Part shown: positions 8,340 through 14,988 of the stretch, in pieces
Layout: the number at the start of each line of letters is the position of its first letter
Position numbering within the stretch: the first letter of the stretch is position 1
Assembly: GCA_017462545.1 (NCBI GenBank)
Contig: JAFTQX010000026.1
Span: forward strand, 1-32,513
DNA length: 32,513 nt
Source: Clostridia bacterium
GTDB taxonomy: Bacteria; Bacillota; Clostridia; Oscillospirales; CAG-272
Direction: 5' to 3'
Notes under the pieces: model-generated
The model's input: only the letters and a program-made list of their open reading frames with translations
Databases searched by the model: none
What the model was told of the DNA's origin: nothing
Program-made: the position numbers and the translations under genes

Positions 8340-8859
8340 ACTGCTCCTTAAGCGGATAATATTCAATTTTCATCATCATATAAGACCGATATCGCAGACG
8401 ATTTATACGGAGTACTCGATTACGAAATGCACCGATATCTACCGCCTCCCACAAGAATACCCAAGCAGCAATATCAATTACCTCGCCCCACAAAAAATGA
8501 TTATTTCCGTCTAAAAAGAGTGCCAAGGAAAGAATCAGTACACCCACCAAGGCCAGCAGTAATACCACGCGACGATTATGCTTTCGTTCCTGCTCGTTGG
8601 CGCGATAACGCTCTGCATAGTACTCCCTGATTGCTTTGCTGTATTCGATCTTTTCTTTTTCATCAATGCAATTGCTGTGAATGTGCAGCTTAAGCGGCGC
8701 AGAAGGAGGCAACGAAATGGTATTGGATTCGATAAATTCGGCTACATCGGTGCTGATGACAGGTGTTTCGCCGGCCGAGAATACGGAAAGGAAATCGTCA
8801 TCGTTCTTCACCATCATGCGAATGATGGTGCATTCTTCTTGCGAATGCTCCTTTTTCAT
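8338..8859 (-). CDS. Two-span membrane protein of unknown function
   Basis: I do not recognise this family. The product is about 173 residues. The first ~100 residues are hydrophilic and acidic, ending in a basic helix (YYAERYRANEQERKHNRR). Two transmembrane segments follow (VVLLLALVGVLILSLALFL and about GEVIDIAAWVFLWEAVDI), then a basic Arg/Tyr-rich tail (RNRVLRINRLRYRSYMMM). The ATG at 8859 is preferred over an upstream TTG (8874) because AGAGGTG sits 5 bases before it. It is the last gene of the CobW operon, 11 bases after the preceding membrane-protein gene. A membrane role linked to the metal GTPases upstream is only inferred from the operon. Confidence 0.75.
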   Translation of the reverse strand: MKKEHSQEECTIIRMMVKNDDDFLSVFSAGETPVISTDVAEFIESNTISLPPSAPLKLHIHSNCIDEKEKIEYSKAIREYYAERYRANEQERKHNRRVVLLLALVGVLILSLALFLDGNNHFLWGEVIDIAAWVFLWEAVDIGAFRNRVLRINRLRYRSYMMMKIEYYPLKEQ

Positions 8860-8870
8860 CAGGACACCTC

Positions 8871-9395
8871 TCAATAGCGTAACGTTTTTCCGAACTTAAC
8901 AGCGCCGGGGTTATACAGCTGCAACAGCTTGAGTGCTTTTTTGGTTGCTTCAAAATATACCAAGCACCGTTTCTCCTGCCCATTTTGAAACACAAGGCAG
9001 TAGGAATCCGGTGTGCCCTTCTCGCTGCGGAAGTCGTAAATCTTATCGACAGAGGCAGGTTTCTGCCCATCATCCGGAACTACCTCAAGCAAGTCACGAA
9101 TAGAAAGCTGCAGCATTTCCTTGCGGCTACGATTGGATAAAATACGGGAAAACGTAATCTCTCCCACCGCAATGATATATTCATAGGTAACATTCACATA
9201 CCGCCAAGTAAAAAAGACGACGATGAGCAAAAGGAACGGTAGCATGGCGATCACATGCGGAATTTTAATACTGTAAAAGAAGATAAAATACGCAAGCGCG
9301 AAAACAACATAGAAAACGACCAGCAGAACGCGGCGCAGCAGATTTTTGCCCTTTGGCTTTTCATCTACCGCATATTCAAAATAGTTCTCTGTCAT
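8871..9395 (-). CDS. Small membrane protein with β-rich C-terminal domain, unknown function
   Basis: The product is 174 residues from the ATG at 9395, which has AAAGGAAAGAGG upstream. Residues 1-20 are hydrophilic (MTENYFEYAVDEKPKGKNLL). Two closely spaced membrane spans follow (VVFYVVFALAYFIFFYSI and VIAMLPFLLLIVVFFTW). The rest is soluble and looks β-rich, with YEYIIAVGEITFSRILSNRSRKEML. That layout resembles small bacterial PH-like membrane proteins of Clostridia; I suspect a DUF6106-type protein but cannot confirm it. It follows the second CobW gene by 20 bases and precedes the two-span protein, so it is almost certainly co-transcribed with the GTPases. No catalytic motif is visible. Confidence 0.75.
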   Translation of the reverse strand: MTENYFEYAVDEKPKGKNLLRRVLLVVFYVVFALAYFIFFYSIKIPHVIAMLPFLLLIVVFFTWRYVNVTYEYIIAVGEITFSRILSNRSRKEMLQLSIRDLLEVVPDDGQKPASVDKIYDFRSEKGTPDSYCLVFQNGQEKRCLVYFEATKKALKLLQLYNPGAVKFGKTLRY

Positions 9396-9415
9396 GCCCC
9401 TCTTTCCTTTCTCGA

Positions 9416-10363
9416 TCAATAAAACGTAGCAAGCTGCTCATCCGGCGGCAGTGGATCAACCTTTTCAATTGAAATGACCTTCAAAACCGGGCCTTTGGAT
9501 TGATAAAGCTTATGAAACTCAATATCCAACCGCGCCGTCAGCACGATCCAATCCTTGCTTTCCAGATCACACTTCCCCTCGCCCGTGCAAACAAGGCCGC
9601 GGTAAGCGATATCATCCATGCAGCAGGTCATCACATGGCGACCGATGACAAAGGACTTTGACGGAAGGGCGGGATCTCTTGCTACCATGCCGGTCATGCG
9701 AAGAACCTTTCCCTGATATTTTTCCATCTCCTCGGACATATCGCGATACCAGATCGCATAATCACGATTGGCGATATCCACAACATCCGCCTCCAGATCA
9801 AAGGGTAACGGATCCTCAATCTCGTCGTATTCGATCTGGTGATCGTTCGTTTCGTATGCGATATTCACACGGCGAGAGATGCCGCGTACAATCTTATGCA
9901 GCTCCATGCGGTCGATCTTATTTTCATCAAAACGGTTGAAAACAACCATTTCGCAATTCTGCAACTTGTTGACAACCAAGGAGCGCATATTGGCATTATA
10001 GTTGACAAATGTGTTGGCATCTGCCAGCATGATCTCCTGATAAATATACCAGTTATCCGGCATGGCACGATAAAGGTCATCGTTCATCCACATACCGTTA
10101 TATTCGATCATAATGCGTTCTGCCTTGTATTTTTTCTGCAAAGCAGCAAGCTTATCCGGGTTGAGCCTGGAAAGCGTTTCAATGCTCTCGTAAAAGACCT
10201 TGCCCGGCAGCTCGGCGGGGTCGTACTCCTCCACCCCTTCCTCGCAGGCCAAGATCAACGTTTTTTCGCCGGAATTGAATTTTTCATCCTGCAGCGTTTC
10301 GCGGATCAGGGTTGTTTTTCCCGCCTCAAGAAAGCCGGTAAACAGGTATACGGCTACATCCAT
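9416..10363 (-). CDS. CobW-like GTPase fused to YcgQ/DUF1980-like C-terminal domain
   Basis: The product is 315 residues from the ATG at 10363 (GGAGGAGG, 7-base spacing). The N-terminal ~200 residues form a SIMIBI-class G domain of the CobW/COG0523 type: P-loop GFLEAGKTT at 10-18 and G4 NRFD at about 143-146. It is divergent: Glu replaces the usual Gly in GFLGAGKTT, there is no CxCC zinc motif, and IEYNGMW stands where COG0523 proteins have EPSG. Residues from about 213 to 313 (KYQGKVLRMTGMV, then FVIGRHVMTCCMDD, then WIVLTARL) resemble the C-terminal domain of YcgQ-type TIGR03943/DUF1980 proteins, including the paired Cys. Those proteins travel with CobW GTPases in metal-linked clusters. It starts 2 bases after the first CobW gene. 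A role in metal trafficking is inferred, not shown. Confidence 0.85.
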   Translation of the reverse strand: MDVAVYLFTGFLEAGKTTLIRETLQDEKFNSGEKTLILACEEGVEEYDPAELPGKVFYESIETLSRLNPDKLAALQKKYKAERIMIEYNGMWMNDDLYRAMPDNWYIYQEIMLADANTFVNYNANMRSLVVNKLQNCEMVVFNRFDENKIDRMELHKIVRGISRRVNIAYETNDHQIEYDEIEDPLPFDLEADVVDIANRDYAIWYRDMSEEMEKYQGKVLRMTGMVARDPALPSKSFVIGRHVMTCCMDDIAYRGLVCTGEGKCDLESKDWIVLTARLDIEFHKLYQSKGPVLKVISIEKVDPLPPDEQLATFY

Positions 10364-10365
10364 TG

Positions 10366-11490
10366 TCAAGCCTCCTCCATACCAAACAGCGCAAGAATGG
10401 CAGGCTTATCAAGTCCGGAGCCAATGACACAGAAGCGACCGATTACATCAGCCGCGCCGATACGAACATCCGGCTCACCCGGAACATAGTCGAAGTGAAT
10501 CCATGCGCCGTCTACACCCGGCAGAATGCCCTTGGCACGCAAAACCATGCCATATTCGGTACCGTTGGCGAAAGCAAGAAGTGCGTTCTCGATTTCCTCT
10601 TTCGTGTATTTACGCGTGGTCTCTTTGCCCAGGCTGTCAAAAACCTCGTCAGCATGGTGATGGTGGTGGTGATGATCGTGACATCCGCAATGACATTCTT
10701 CATCATGCTCGTGGTGATGGTGGTGCTCATGCTCGTGGCAGCCGCAATCGCACTCTTCATCATGGTCATGATGATGGTGGTGCTCATGCTCATGACAGCC
10801 GCAATCACACTCTTCATCATGGTCGTGATGATGGTGGTGCTCATGATGATGCTCATGCTCTTCTTGCAGCTTGGCAAGCTCTGCTTCCAACGTGTTGGTC
10901 TTTTCAATAGCGGCAAGGATCTGCTTACCGTCCAGCATATCCCACGGCGTGGTGACAATTGCAGCATCTGCATTGTGCTCACGCACAAGAGCCACGGCGG
11001 CAGCAATTTTCTCATCAGCAAGACCTTCTGTATGGCTGAGGATGACCGTGCCGGCATGCTCTACCTGATCGCCAAAGAATTCGCCAAAATTCTTGAGATA
11101 CATCTTGCACTTTTTCGCATCAACGACCGTGGTAAATCCGTTAAGCACGGCATCCTCTGCATGCACATCCTGCACTGCACGAATGACATCGCTGAGCTTG
11201 CCAACCCCGGACGGCTCGATCAAGATACGATCCGGATGAAATCTTTCCAGAACCTCGGCAAGCGAGCGGCTGAAATCCCCCACCAGGCTACAGCAAATGC
11301 AGCCGGAATTCATTTCGGTGATCTCGATACCGGATTCCTTCAAGAACCCCCCATCAATACCGATCTCACCAAACTCGTTCTCAATCAGAACAACCTTTTC
11401 GCCGGCATATGCTTCTTTCAGCAGTTTCTTAATCAAAGTGGTCTTGCCGGCCCCCAAAAAGCCGGAAAAAATATCGATTTTCGTCATCAT
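10366..11490 (-). CDS. CobW/COG0523 GTPase with His/Cys-rich repeat arm (putative metal chaperone)
   Basis: COG0523 GTPases deliver metals, often zinc, to client proteins. The product is 374 residues from the ATG at 11490 (AGGAAGAGAC upstream; an ATG follows immediately). It has P-loop GFLGAGKTT at 10-18, ENEFGEIGIDG, the metal motif GCICC at 63-67, and EPSG at 92-95. The G4 box is unusual, SHTE instead of NKxD. Residues about 212-279 form a low-complexity His/Asp/Cys arm with three 19-residue repeats, and a CobW C-terminal domain follows (IHFDYVPGEPDVRIGAADVIGRF). The arm probably buffers or senses metal; which metal is unknown. It is the first gene of the four-gene unit and has a consensus promoter directly upstream. 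Confidence 0.92.
   Translation of the reverse strand: MMTKIDIFSGFLGAGKTTLIKKLLKEAYAGEKVVLIENEFGEIGIDGGFLKESGIEITEMNSGCICCSLVGDFSRSLAEVLERFHPDRILIEPSGVGKLSDVIRAVQDVHAEDAVLNGFTTVVDAKKCKMYLKNFGEFFGDQVEHAGTVILSHTEGLADEKIAAAVALVREHNADAAIVTTPWDMLDGKQILAAIEKTNTLEAELAKLQEEHEHHHEHHHHHDHDEECDCGCHEHEHHHHHDHDEECDCGCHEHEHHHHHEHDEECHCGCHDHHHHHHHADEVFDSLGKETTRKYTKEEIENALLAFANGTEYGMVLRAKGILPGVDGAWIHFDYVPGEPDVRIGAADVIGRFCVIGSGLDKPAILALFGMEEA
10669..10839 (-). repeat. Three tandem 57-bp repeats encoding a His/Cys arm
   Basis: Three in-frame 57-base units encode 19 residues each, pattern HHHHHDHDEECDCGCHEHE. The third unit is slightly diverged (EHDEECHCGCHDHH). Each unit supplies about 7-9 His and three Cys (CxCxC) plus acidic residues. 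Flanking His runs extend the low-complexity region to 10654-10857. The DNA copies are highly similar, so unit number may vary between strains. Confidence 0.93.
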
Positions 11491-11537
11491 GTCTCTTCCT
11501 TTGTTTTTAGGCAAAAAGCCTCTTTTTATATAAAAAT

Positions 11538-11566
11538 ATTGTAGCACAATGCAGAGGGAAAGTCAA
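11538..11566 (-). promoter_or_regulatory. Sigma A-type promoter of the CobW operon
   Basis: On the minus strand the -35 box TTGACT is at 11561-11566 and the -10 box TACAAT at 11538-11543, with a 17-base spacer. It lies about 50 bases upstream of the first CobW start and after the rsmI stop. I see no clear Zur-type inverted repeat over it. Confidence 0.82.
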
Positions 11567-11607
11567 TGCGAAAAAAGCAAATTCCGCATTCCCCTTTCTG
11601 CATTTTT

Positions 11608-12498
11608 CTATGATTTCTCTTCGTCACCTGGCAGCAGCATTCGGTAAAGCTCGCTCTTGGAAATTCCCATATCCTTGGCAACCAGCTTCATGGCGGCCAT
11701 TCGCGCCACCCCCTGTGTGCGACAGTAATAGTCTACGCGCTCCTCGGGAGTCATATCCGCAGTTGGATCTTGCTCCATGGCAGGCAAAGCGGCACCGGCC
11801 TCCTCACCGCCTTCCACAATCAGCACATATTCTCCGCGCGGTTTTTTTTCATGATAAAGGGCAACAGCCCCCTCCAATGTTGTGCGCAAAATCTCTTCAT
11901 TGATCTTGGTTAATTCACGGCAGATGGCAATTTTTCGATCACCGAAGGTAGAAAGAAGATCTCCCAGCGTACGAATCAGCTTGTGCGGCGCCTCATAGAA
12001 GATCATGGTTCTTCGCTCATGCGCAATCTCGGCAAGGCGTTTTTTGCGTTCGCCGCCATCAACCGGTAAAAAGCCTTCAAACGAGAAGCGCGTGGTTGAA
12101 AGCCCGGAAAGAGCCAAGGCCGTTACCGCTGCACAGCAGCCGGGAATGACCGTCACGGGGATTCCCCGTTCGGCGCACAGCTTCACTAAGTCAGCTCCGG
12201 GATCGCTGATCGCCGGCATGCCGGCATCCGTTACCAGTGCGCAGGACTCGCCAAGAGAAAGGCGATTGATAATCTCTTCACCACGTTCGCGCCGATTATG
12301 CTCATGGTAGCTAATCAGTCTTTGCTTAATATCAAGGCAGCCAAGTAGGCGCATGGTATTGCGTGTATCCTCTGCTGCGACAAAGTCTACCTCTGAAAGG
12401 ACCTTTATCGCGCGCGCAGAGATGTCCGACATATTACCGATTGGCGTTGCCACCAGGTACAGCATGCCGCCAATTACACGATTTTTCTCTTCTGCCAT
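11608..12498 (-). CDS. rsmI: 16S rRNA (cytidine1402-2'-O)-methyltransferase RsmI
   Basis: RsmI 2'-O-methylates C1402 in the decoding centre of 16S rRNA using SAM (tetrapyrrole-methylase fold). The product is 296 residues from the ATG at 12498 (AGGAG upstream; usual length ~290). Motifs: LYLVATPIGNMSDI at the N-terminus, AAEDTRNT, ISYHEHN, the LVTDAGMPAISDPG loop, and VIPGCCAAVTALALSGL. The ORF could be extended upstream, but that would overlap trmN6 and has no ribosome site. It follows trmN6 by 16 bases, matching yabB-yazA-yabC of Bacillus without yazA. Inside the C-terminal region, Gln-Asp-Pro and the MTPEERVDYYC segment form a linker to the final helical domain. Confidence 0.94.
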   Translation of the reverse strand: MAEEKNRVIGGMLYLVATPIGNMSDISARAIKVLSEVDFVAAEDTRNTMRLLGCLDIKQRLISYHEHNRRERGEEIINRLSLGESCALVTDAGMPAISDPGADLVKLCAERGIPVTVIPGCCAAVTALALSGLSTTRFSFEGFLPVDGGERKKRLAEIAHERRTMIFYEAPHKLIRTLGDLLSTFGDRKIAICRELTKINEEILRTTLEGAVALYHEKKPRGEYVLIVEGGEEAGAALPAMEQDPTADMTPEERVDYYCRTQGVARMAAMKLVAKDMGISKSELYRMLLPGDEEKS

Positions 12499-12514
12499 TA
12501 TTTTTCTCCTGTCT

Positions 12515-13294
12515 TTAAGCATCCAATGTCTGCGGCAGCATACCGCATTCCATAACCTGTTGCATGTCGTCTGTGTAGGTCTGTGCCCCCGCTTCACCTT
12601 TTTGGTATATAATCAGCGGTCTTGTCACCTTCATCCCGCTTTTTCCGCCCAGCACGGCAGTAAGTAGCAGCATAGAGGGAGGGGCAGAAATGTCTGCATG
12701 AACAAAGGTCAGGCGTTTTGGCTCTAACCGATTCTCACGCAAGGCGGCAAAAAGATCTGCCATACGATCACTTCGATACACGCAGTAAAAATATCCACCA
12801 TACCGCAGTAGGCGTGCTGCGGCGGCGCAGAAATCGCCAATATCCCCCAGTACCTCATGCCTTGCAATGTTTTTTTCTTCTGTCAAATTCGGCGCACCGG
12901 AGGTTTGTTTCATATACGGCGGATTGGAAAAAACAACATCCGCCCTTCCTTGCTCGCCCCCTTGCCGTGCAACATCGCGCACATTGCAGCAAACCGCACG
13001 CATACGGTCACCAAAATCGTTCAACACAATGTTACGTTCGATCAGCTCGGCATATATTGGCTGCACCTCTACGCAATCGACCCGCGCAACCTTATTTCGT
13101 GCCAAGGCAAGGAGGGAGATGATGCCGCTACCGCCGCCAAGTTCTGTAGCTATGGCATTTGGCGCGTTTTTGAGATAAGAGGCCAGCAGCAAGGCATCCG
13201 TGCCAAACTGCAGCCCTGCTGTTTTCTGTATCAAGCGAAGTCGGAAATTAACATCATCCAACCTCTCACCCGGCAACAACATGGGTTCTTTCAT
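12515..13294 (-). CDS. trmN6: tRNA1(Val) A37 N6-methyltransferase family protein (TrmN6/YabB)
   Basis: This SAM-dependent N6-adenine methyltransferase of the TrmN6/YfiC/YabB family is 259 residues long. Visible are the N-terminal GERLDDV and LIQKTAGLQFGTDALLLA block, motif I ELGGGSGIISL at 51-61, and the adenine methyltransferase motif NPPY at 124-127. The ATG at 13294 is set by AGAAGGAG upstream. It begins 20 bases after the ferredoxin terminator hairpin and I see no promoter of its own in that gap, so readthrough or a promoter further up is needed. Substrate assignment is by family; some Gram-positive members methylate other tRNA positions or are untested. Confidence 0.88.
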   Translation of the reverse strand: MKEPMLLPGERLDDVNFRLRLIQKTAGLQFGTDALLLASYLKNAPNAIATELGGGSGIISLLALARNKVARVDCVEVQPIYAELIERNIVLNDFGDRMRAVCCNVRDVARQGGEQGRADVVFSNPPYMKQTSGAPNLTEEKNIARHEVLGDIGDFCAAAARLLRYGGYFYCVYRSDRMADLFAALRENRLEPKRLTFVHADISAPPSMLLLTAVLGGKSGMKVTRPLIIYQKGEAGAQTYTDDMQQVMECGMLPQTLDA

Positions 13295-13313
13295 ACAATC
13301 TCCTTCTGATACA

Positions 13314-13347
13314 AAAACGGAGGGGAGAAAAATCACCCCTCCGTTTT
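13314..13347 (-). terminator. Rho-independent terminator after the ferredoxin gene
   Basis: A 12-bp perfect stem, AAAACGGAGGGG (13314-13325) with CCCCTCCGTTTT (13336-13347), has a 10-base loop. On the minus strand the 3' arm runs into TTTTTGT. It starts 11 bases after the ferredoxin stop. It could act in both directions because both tails are A/T. Confidence 0.9.
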
Positions 13348-13358
13348 GTGTATGGAAA

Positions 13359-13532
13359 TTAGTCTTCCTTTACAGGAGCATCTACCGGGCATACACCTGC
13401 GCAAGAACCACAATCTACGCACTCGTTTGCGTCAATTACGTACTTGCCGTCTGCCTCGCTGATGCAACCAACCGGGCACTCGCCCTCGCAAGAACCGCAT
13501 GCAATGCAGTCATCGGTAATCTTATAAGCCAT
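13359..13532 (-). CDS. Clostridial-type 2[4Fe-4S] ferredoxin
   Basis: This small electron carrier has 57 residues and starts MAYKITDDCIACGSC. It carries two classical cluster motifs: C9-x2-C12-x2-C15-x3-C19-P and C38-x2-C41-x2-C44-x3-C48-P. An extra Cys23 stands where clostridial ferredoxins usually have Ala. The ATG is preceded by a perfect GGAGGTG site. The gene has its own promoter upstream and a terminator 11 bases downstream, so it is a monocistronic unit set inside the holB-ricT / trmN6-rsmI block. It likely serves fermentative redox reactions of an anaerobe. A role with RicT, itself an Fe-S complex subunit, is possible but unsupported. Confidence 0.95.
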   Translation of the reverse strand: MAYKITDDCIACGSCEGECPVGCISEADGKYVIDANECVDCGSCAGVCPVDAPVKED

Positions 13533-13566
13533 GATTACACCTCCATATCTATGTTATGCTGCAACT

Positions 13567-13594
13567 ATTTTATCACATTTCTTAAAAAAATCAA
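13567..13594 (-). promoter_or_regulatory. Probable promoter of the ferredoxin gene
   Basis: The minus-strand -35-like TTGATT (13589-13594) and -10-like TAAAAT (13567-13572) are separated by 16 bases in an AT-rich stretch. They lie about 35 bases upstream of the ferredoxin start. The match is reasonable but not consensus. Confidence 0.6.
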
Positions 13595-13681
13595 GTAGTT
13601 TTTGAAAAAAAGAATGTACAAGATCAAATTTCGTCATTTTGTCTGAAAACAAGAGAAATATTTGTGCAAAGAAAACGATTT

Positions 13682-14965
13682 TTACTCGCCGGTCGGCTTC
13701 CCTTCCTGCTTTTTATCATCATTTCCATCACGCTTGCCATCTCGGCGCGGACGTGGCGGACGGTGATCATTCTTATTTCTCTGTTGTTGATTATTGCGCC
13801 CGCGGTTTTCGCCCCCCTCTGCGGGATTCTGATTGCCATCTCTGCGCTCTTTCTTGCGCGGCTGACGCGGTCTGTTATGCCCCGGGCGACCGCCATCTCG
13901 ATTCTGTGTGCTCTTTTCAGATTTCTCGTCAGCGGTGTCGTTCCCGATAACGCTCACGTTTTCTTCCTCGGATACCGTATTCTCTGCGGTCAATTCTACA
14001 GCATCGTCCTCCGGCTGGAGTCCGCTCTTTCCTTTACTGCGGATCACCTTAATATCGCTGACCGCGTACAAACGAGGAGCCTCGGTCTTTTCATCCAAGC
14101 GAACCTTCACGGTGCCCGCCAGCGGTCGCGTTTCGGTAACAACGCCAAGGCCGTTTGCGGTGCTGACATAAGACCCCACACTCGGCGTCAGCTTGATAGC
14201 CTCTTCATATACATCATGCTCATAGCGCAAACAGCACATCAAGCGACCGCAAGCACCCGAAATCTTGGCAGAATTGAGAGAAAAATTCTGTTCCTTGGCC
14301 ATCTTGATAGAAACCTGTACAAAATCAGAAAGAAAGCTTGAGCAGCAGAACGGCCGACCGCAAACACCAAAACCGCCCATCAGCTTTGCCTCATCACGAA
14401 TACCGATCTGACGCAGCTCAATACGCGTTTTGAAAACCGATGCCAGATCCTTGACCAGCTCGCGGAAGTCTACGCGGTTCTCTGCCGTGAAATAAAACAG
14501 GAGTTTGCTGTTGTCAAACGTATATTCTACGCTGACCAGATCCATATCCAGCTTGTGACTCTTGATCTTTTGCTTGCAAATTTCCGCAGCACGCTCCTCA
14601 AGACGACGGTTTTCCTCATGGCGGGAAATATCCGCCGCTGTTGCAGGACGAATGATTTCACGCAAGGGGGCTACGATCTCACTCGAAGAAACCATGCGGT
14701 TGGCAATGGTGATCTTTCCCATTTCCACACCGCGTGCTGTCTCTACAATAACGGGCGTGCCAACCGTCAGCTGAAAGCTTTTAGGCGAAAAGTAATATGT
14801 TTTTCCTGCGGTGCGGAATCCAACACCTACAATTTCAACCGGTGCAGATTCCTCAACAGGCCCTTCAGCCTTCTCGGTCATTTCCTCTTCAGAAGAAGAG
14901 ACGACCGTCTCGGCATTCGGCTCGCCTTCCCCGTTCACAGGAAGGAACTCTTTTTCATCGTTCAT
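13682..14965 (-). CDS. ricT: RicT (YaaT), PSP1-domain regulator with long basic tail
   Basis: RicT (YaaT) forms the Fe-S-containing Y-complex with RicA and RicF, which aids RNase Y-dependent mRNA maturation and affects sporulation and competence in Bacillus. The 427-residue product has an acidic N-terminal ~40 residues and a PSP1-type core at about 45-300. Six conserved Cys at 202, 207, 208, 239, 244 and 245 (CGRPFCC and CGRLMCC) are the expected ligands. From about residue 320 a disordered tail rich in Arg, Asn, Gly, Gln and Lys follows (for example GGRPGHNRPRQPRKKERRDG), about 100 residues beyond the ~275-residue Bacillus protein. It follows holB by 23 bases as in Bacillus. The ATG has GAGG at 9-base spacing. 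Confidence 0.92.
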   Translation of the reverse strand: MNDEKEFLPVNGEGEPNAETVVSSSEEEMTEKAEGPVEESAPVEIVGVGFRTAGKTYYFSPKSFQLTVGTPVIVETARGVEMGKITIANRMVSSSEIVAPLREIIRPATAADISRHEENRRLEERAAEICKQKIKSHKLDMDLVSVEYTFDNSKLLFYFTAENRVDFRELVKDLASVFKTRIELRQIGIRDEAKLMGGFGVCGRPFCCSSFLSDFVQVSIKMAKEQNFSLNSAKISGACGRLMCCLRYEHDVYEEAIKLTPSVGSYVSTANGLGVVTETRPLAGTVKVRLDEKTEAPRLYAVSDIKVIRSKGKSGLQPEDDAVELTAENTVSEEENVSVIGNDTADEKSEKSTQNRDGGRPGHNRPRQPRKKERRDGNQNPAEGGENRGRNNQQQRNKNDHRPPRPRRDGKRDGNDDKKQEGKPTGE

Positions 14966-14988
14966 ACATACATCCTCATCTAAGTGAT

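Noticed and set aside
10654..10857. CRISPR-like or satellite array
   Set aside because: The repeats are contiguous, without spacers, in frame and coding, so this is a protein repeat.
10363..11544. Long plus-strand ORF of 393 codons opposite the His-armed CobW gene
   Set aside because: It mirrors the real gene. Its Met/Val-rich core is simply the antisense of the His codons, and it has no ribosome site or family resemblance.
13595..13681. Possible terminator after ricT
   Set aside because: A T-rich stretch exists on the minus strand near 13605-13613, but I could not build a stable stem before it.
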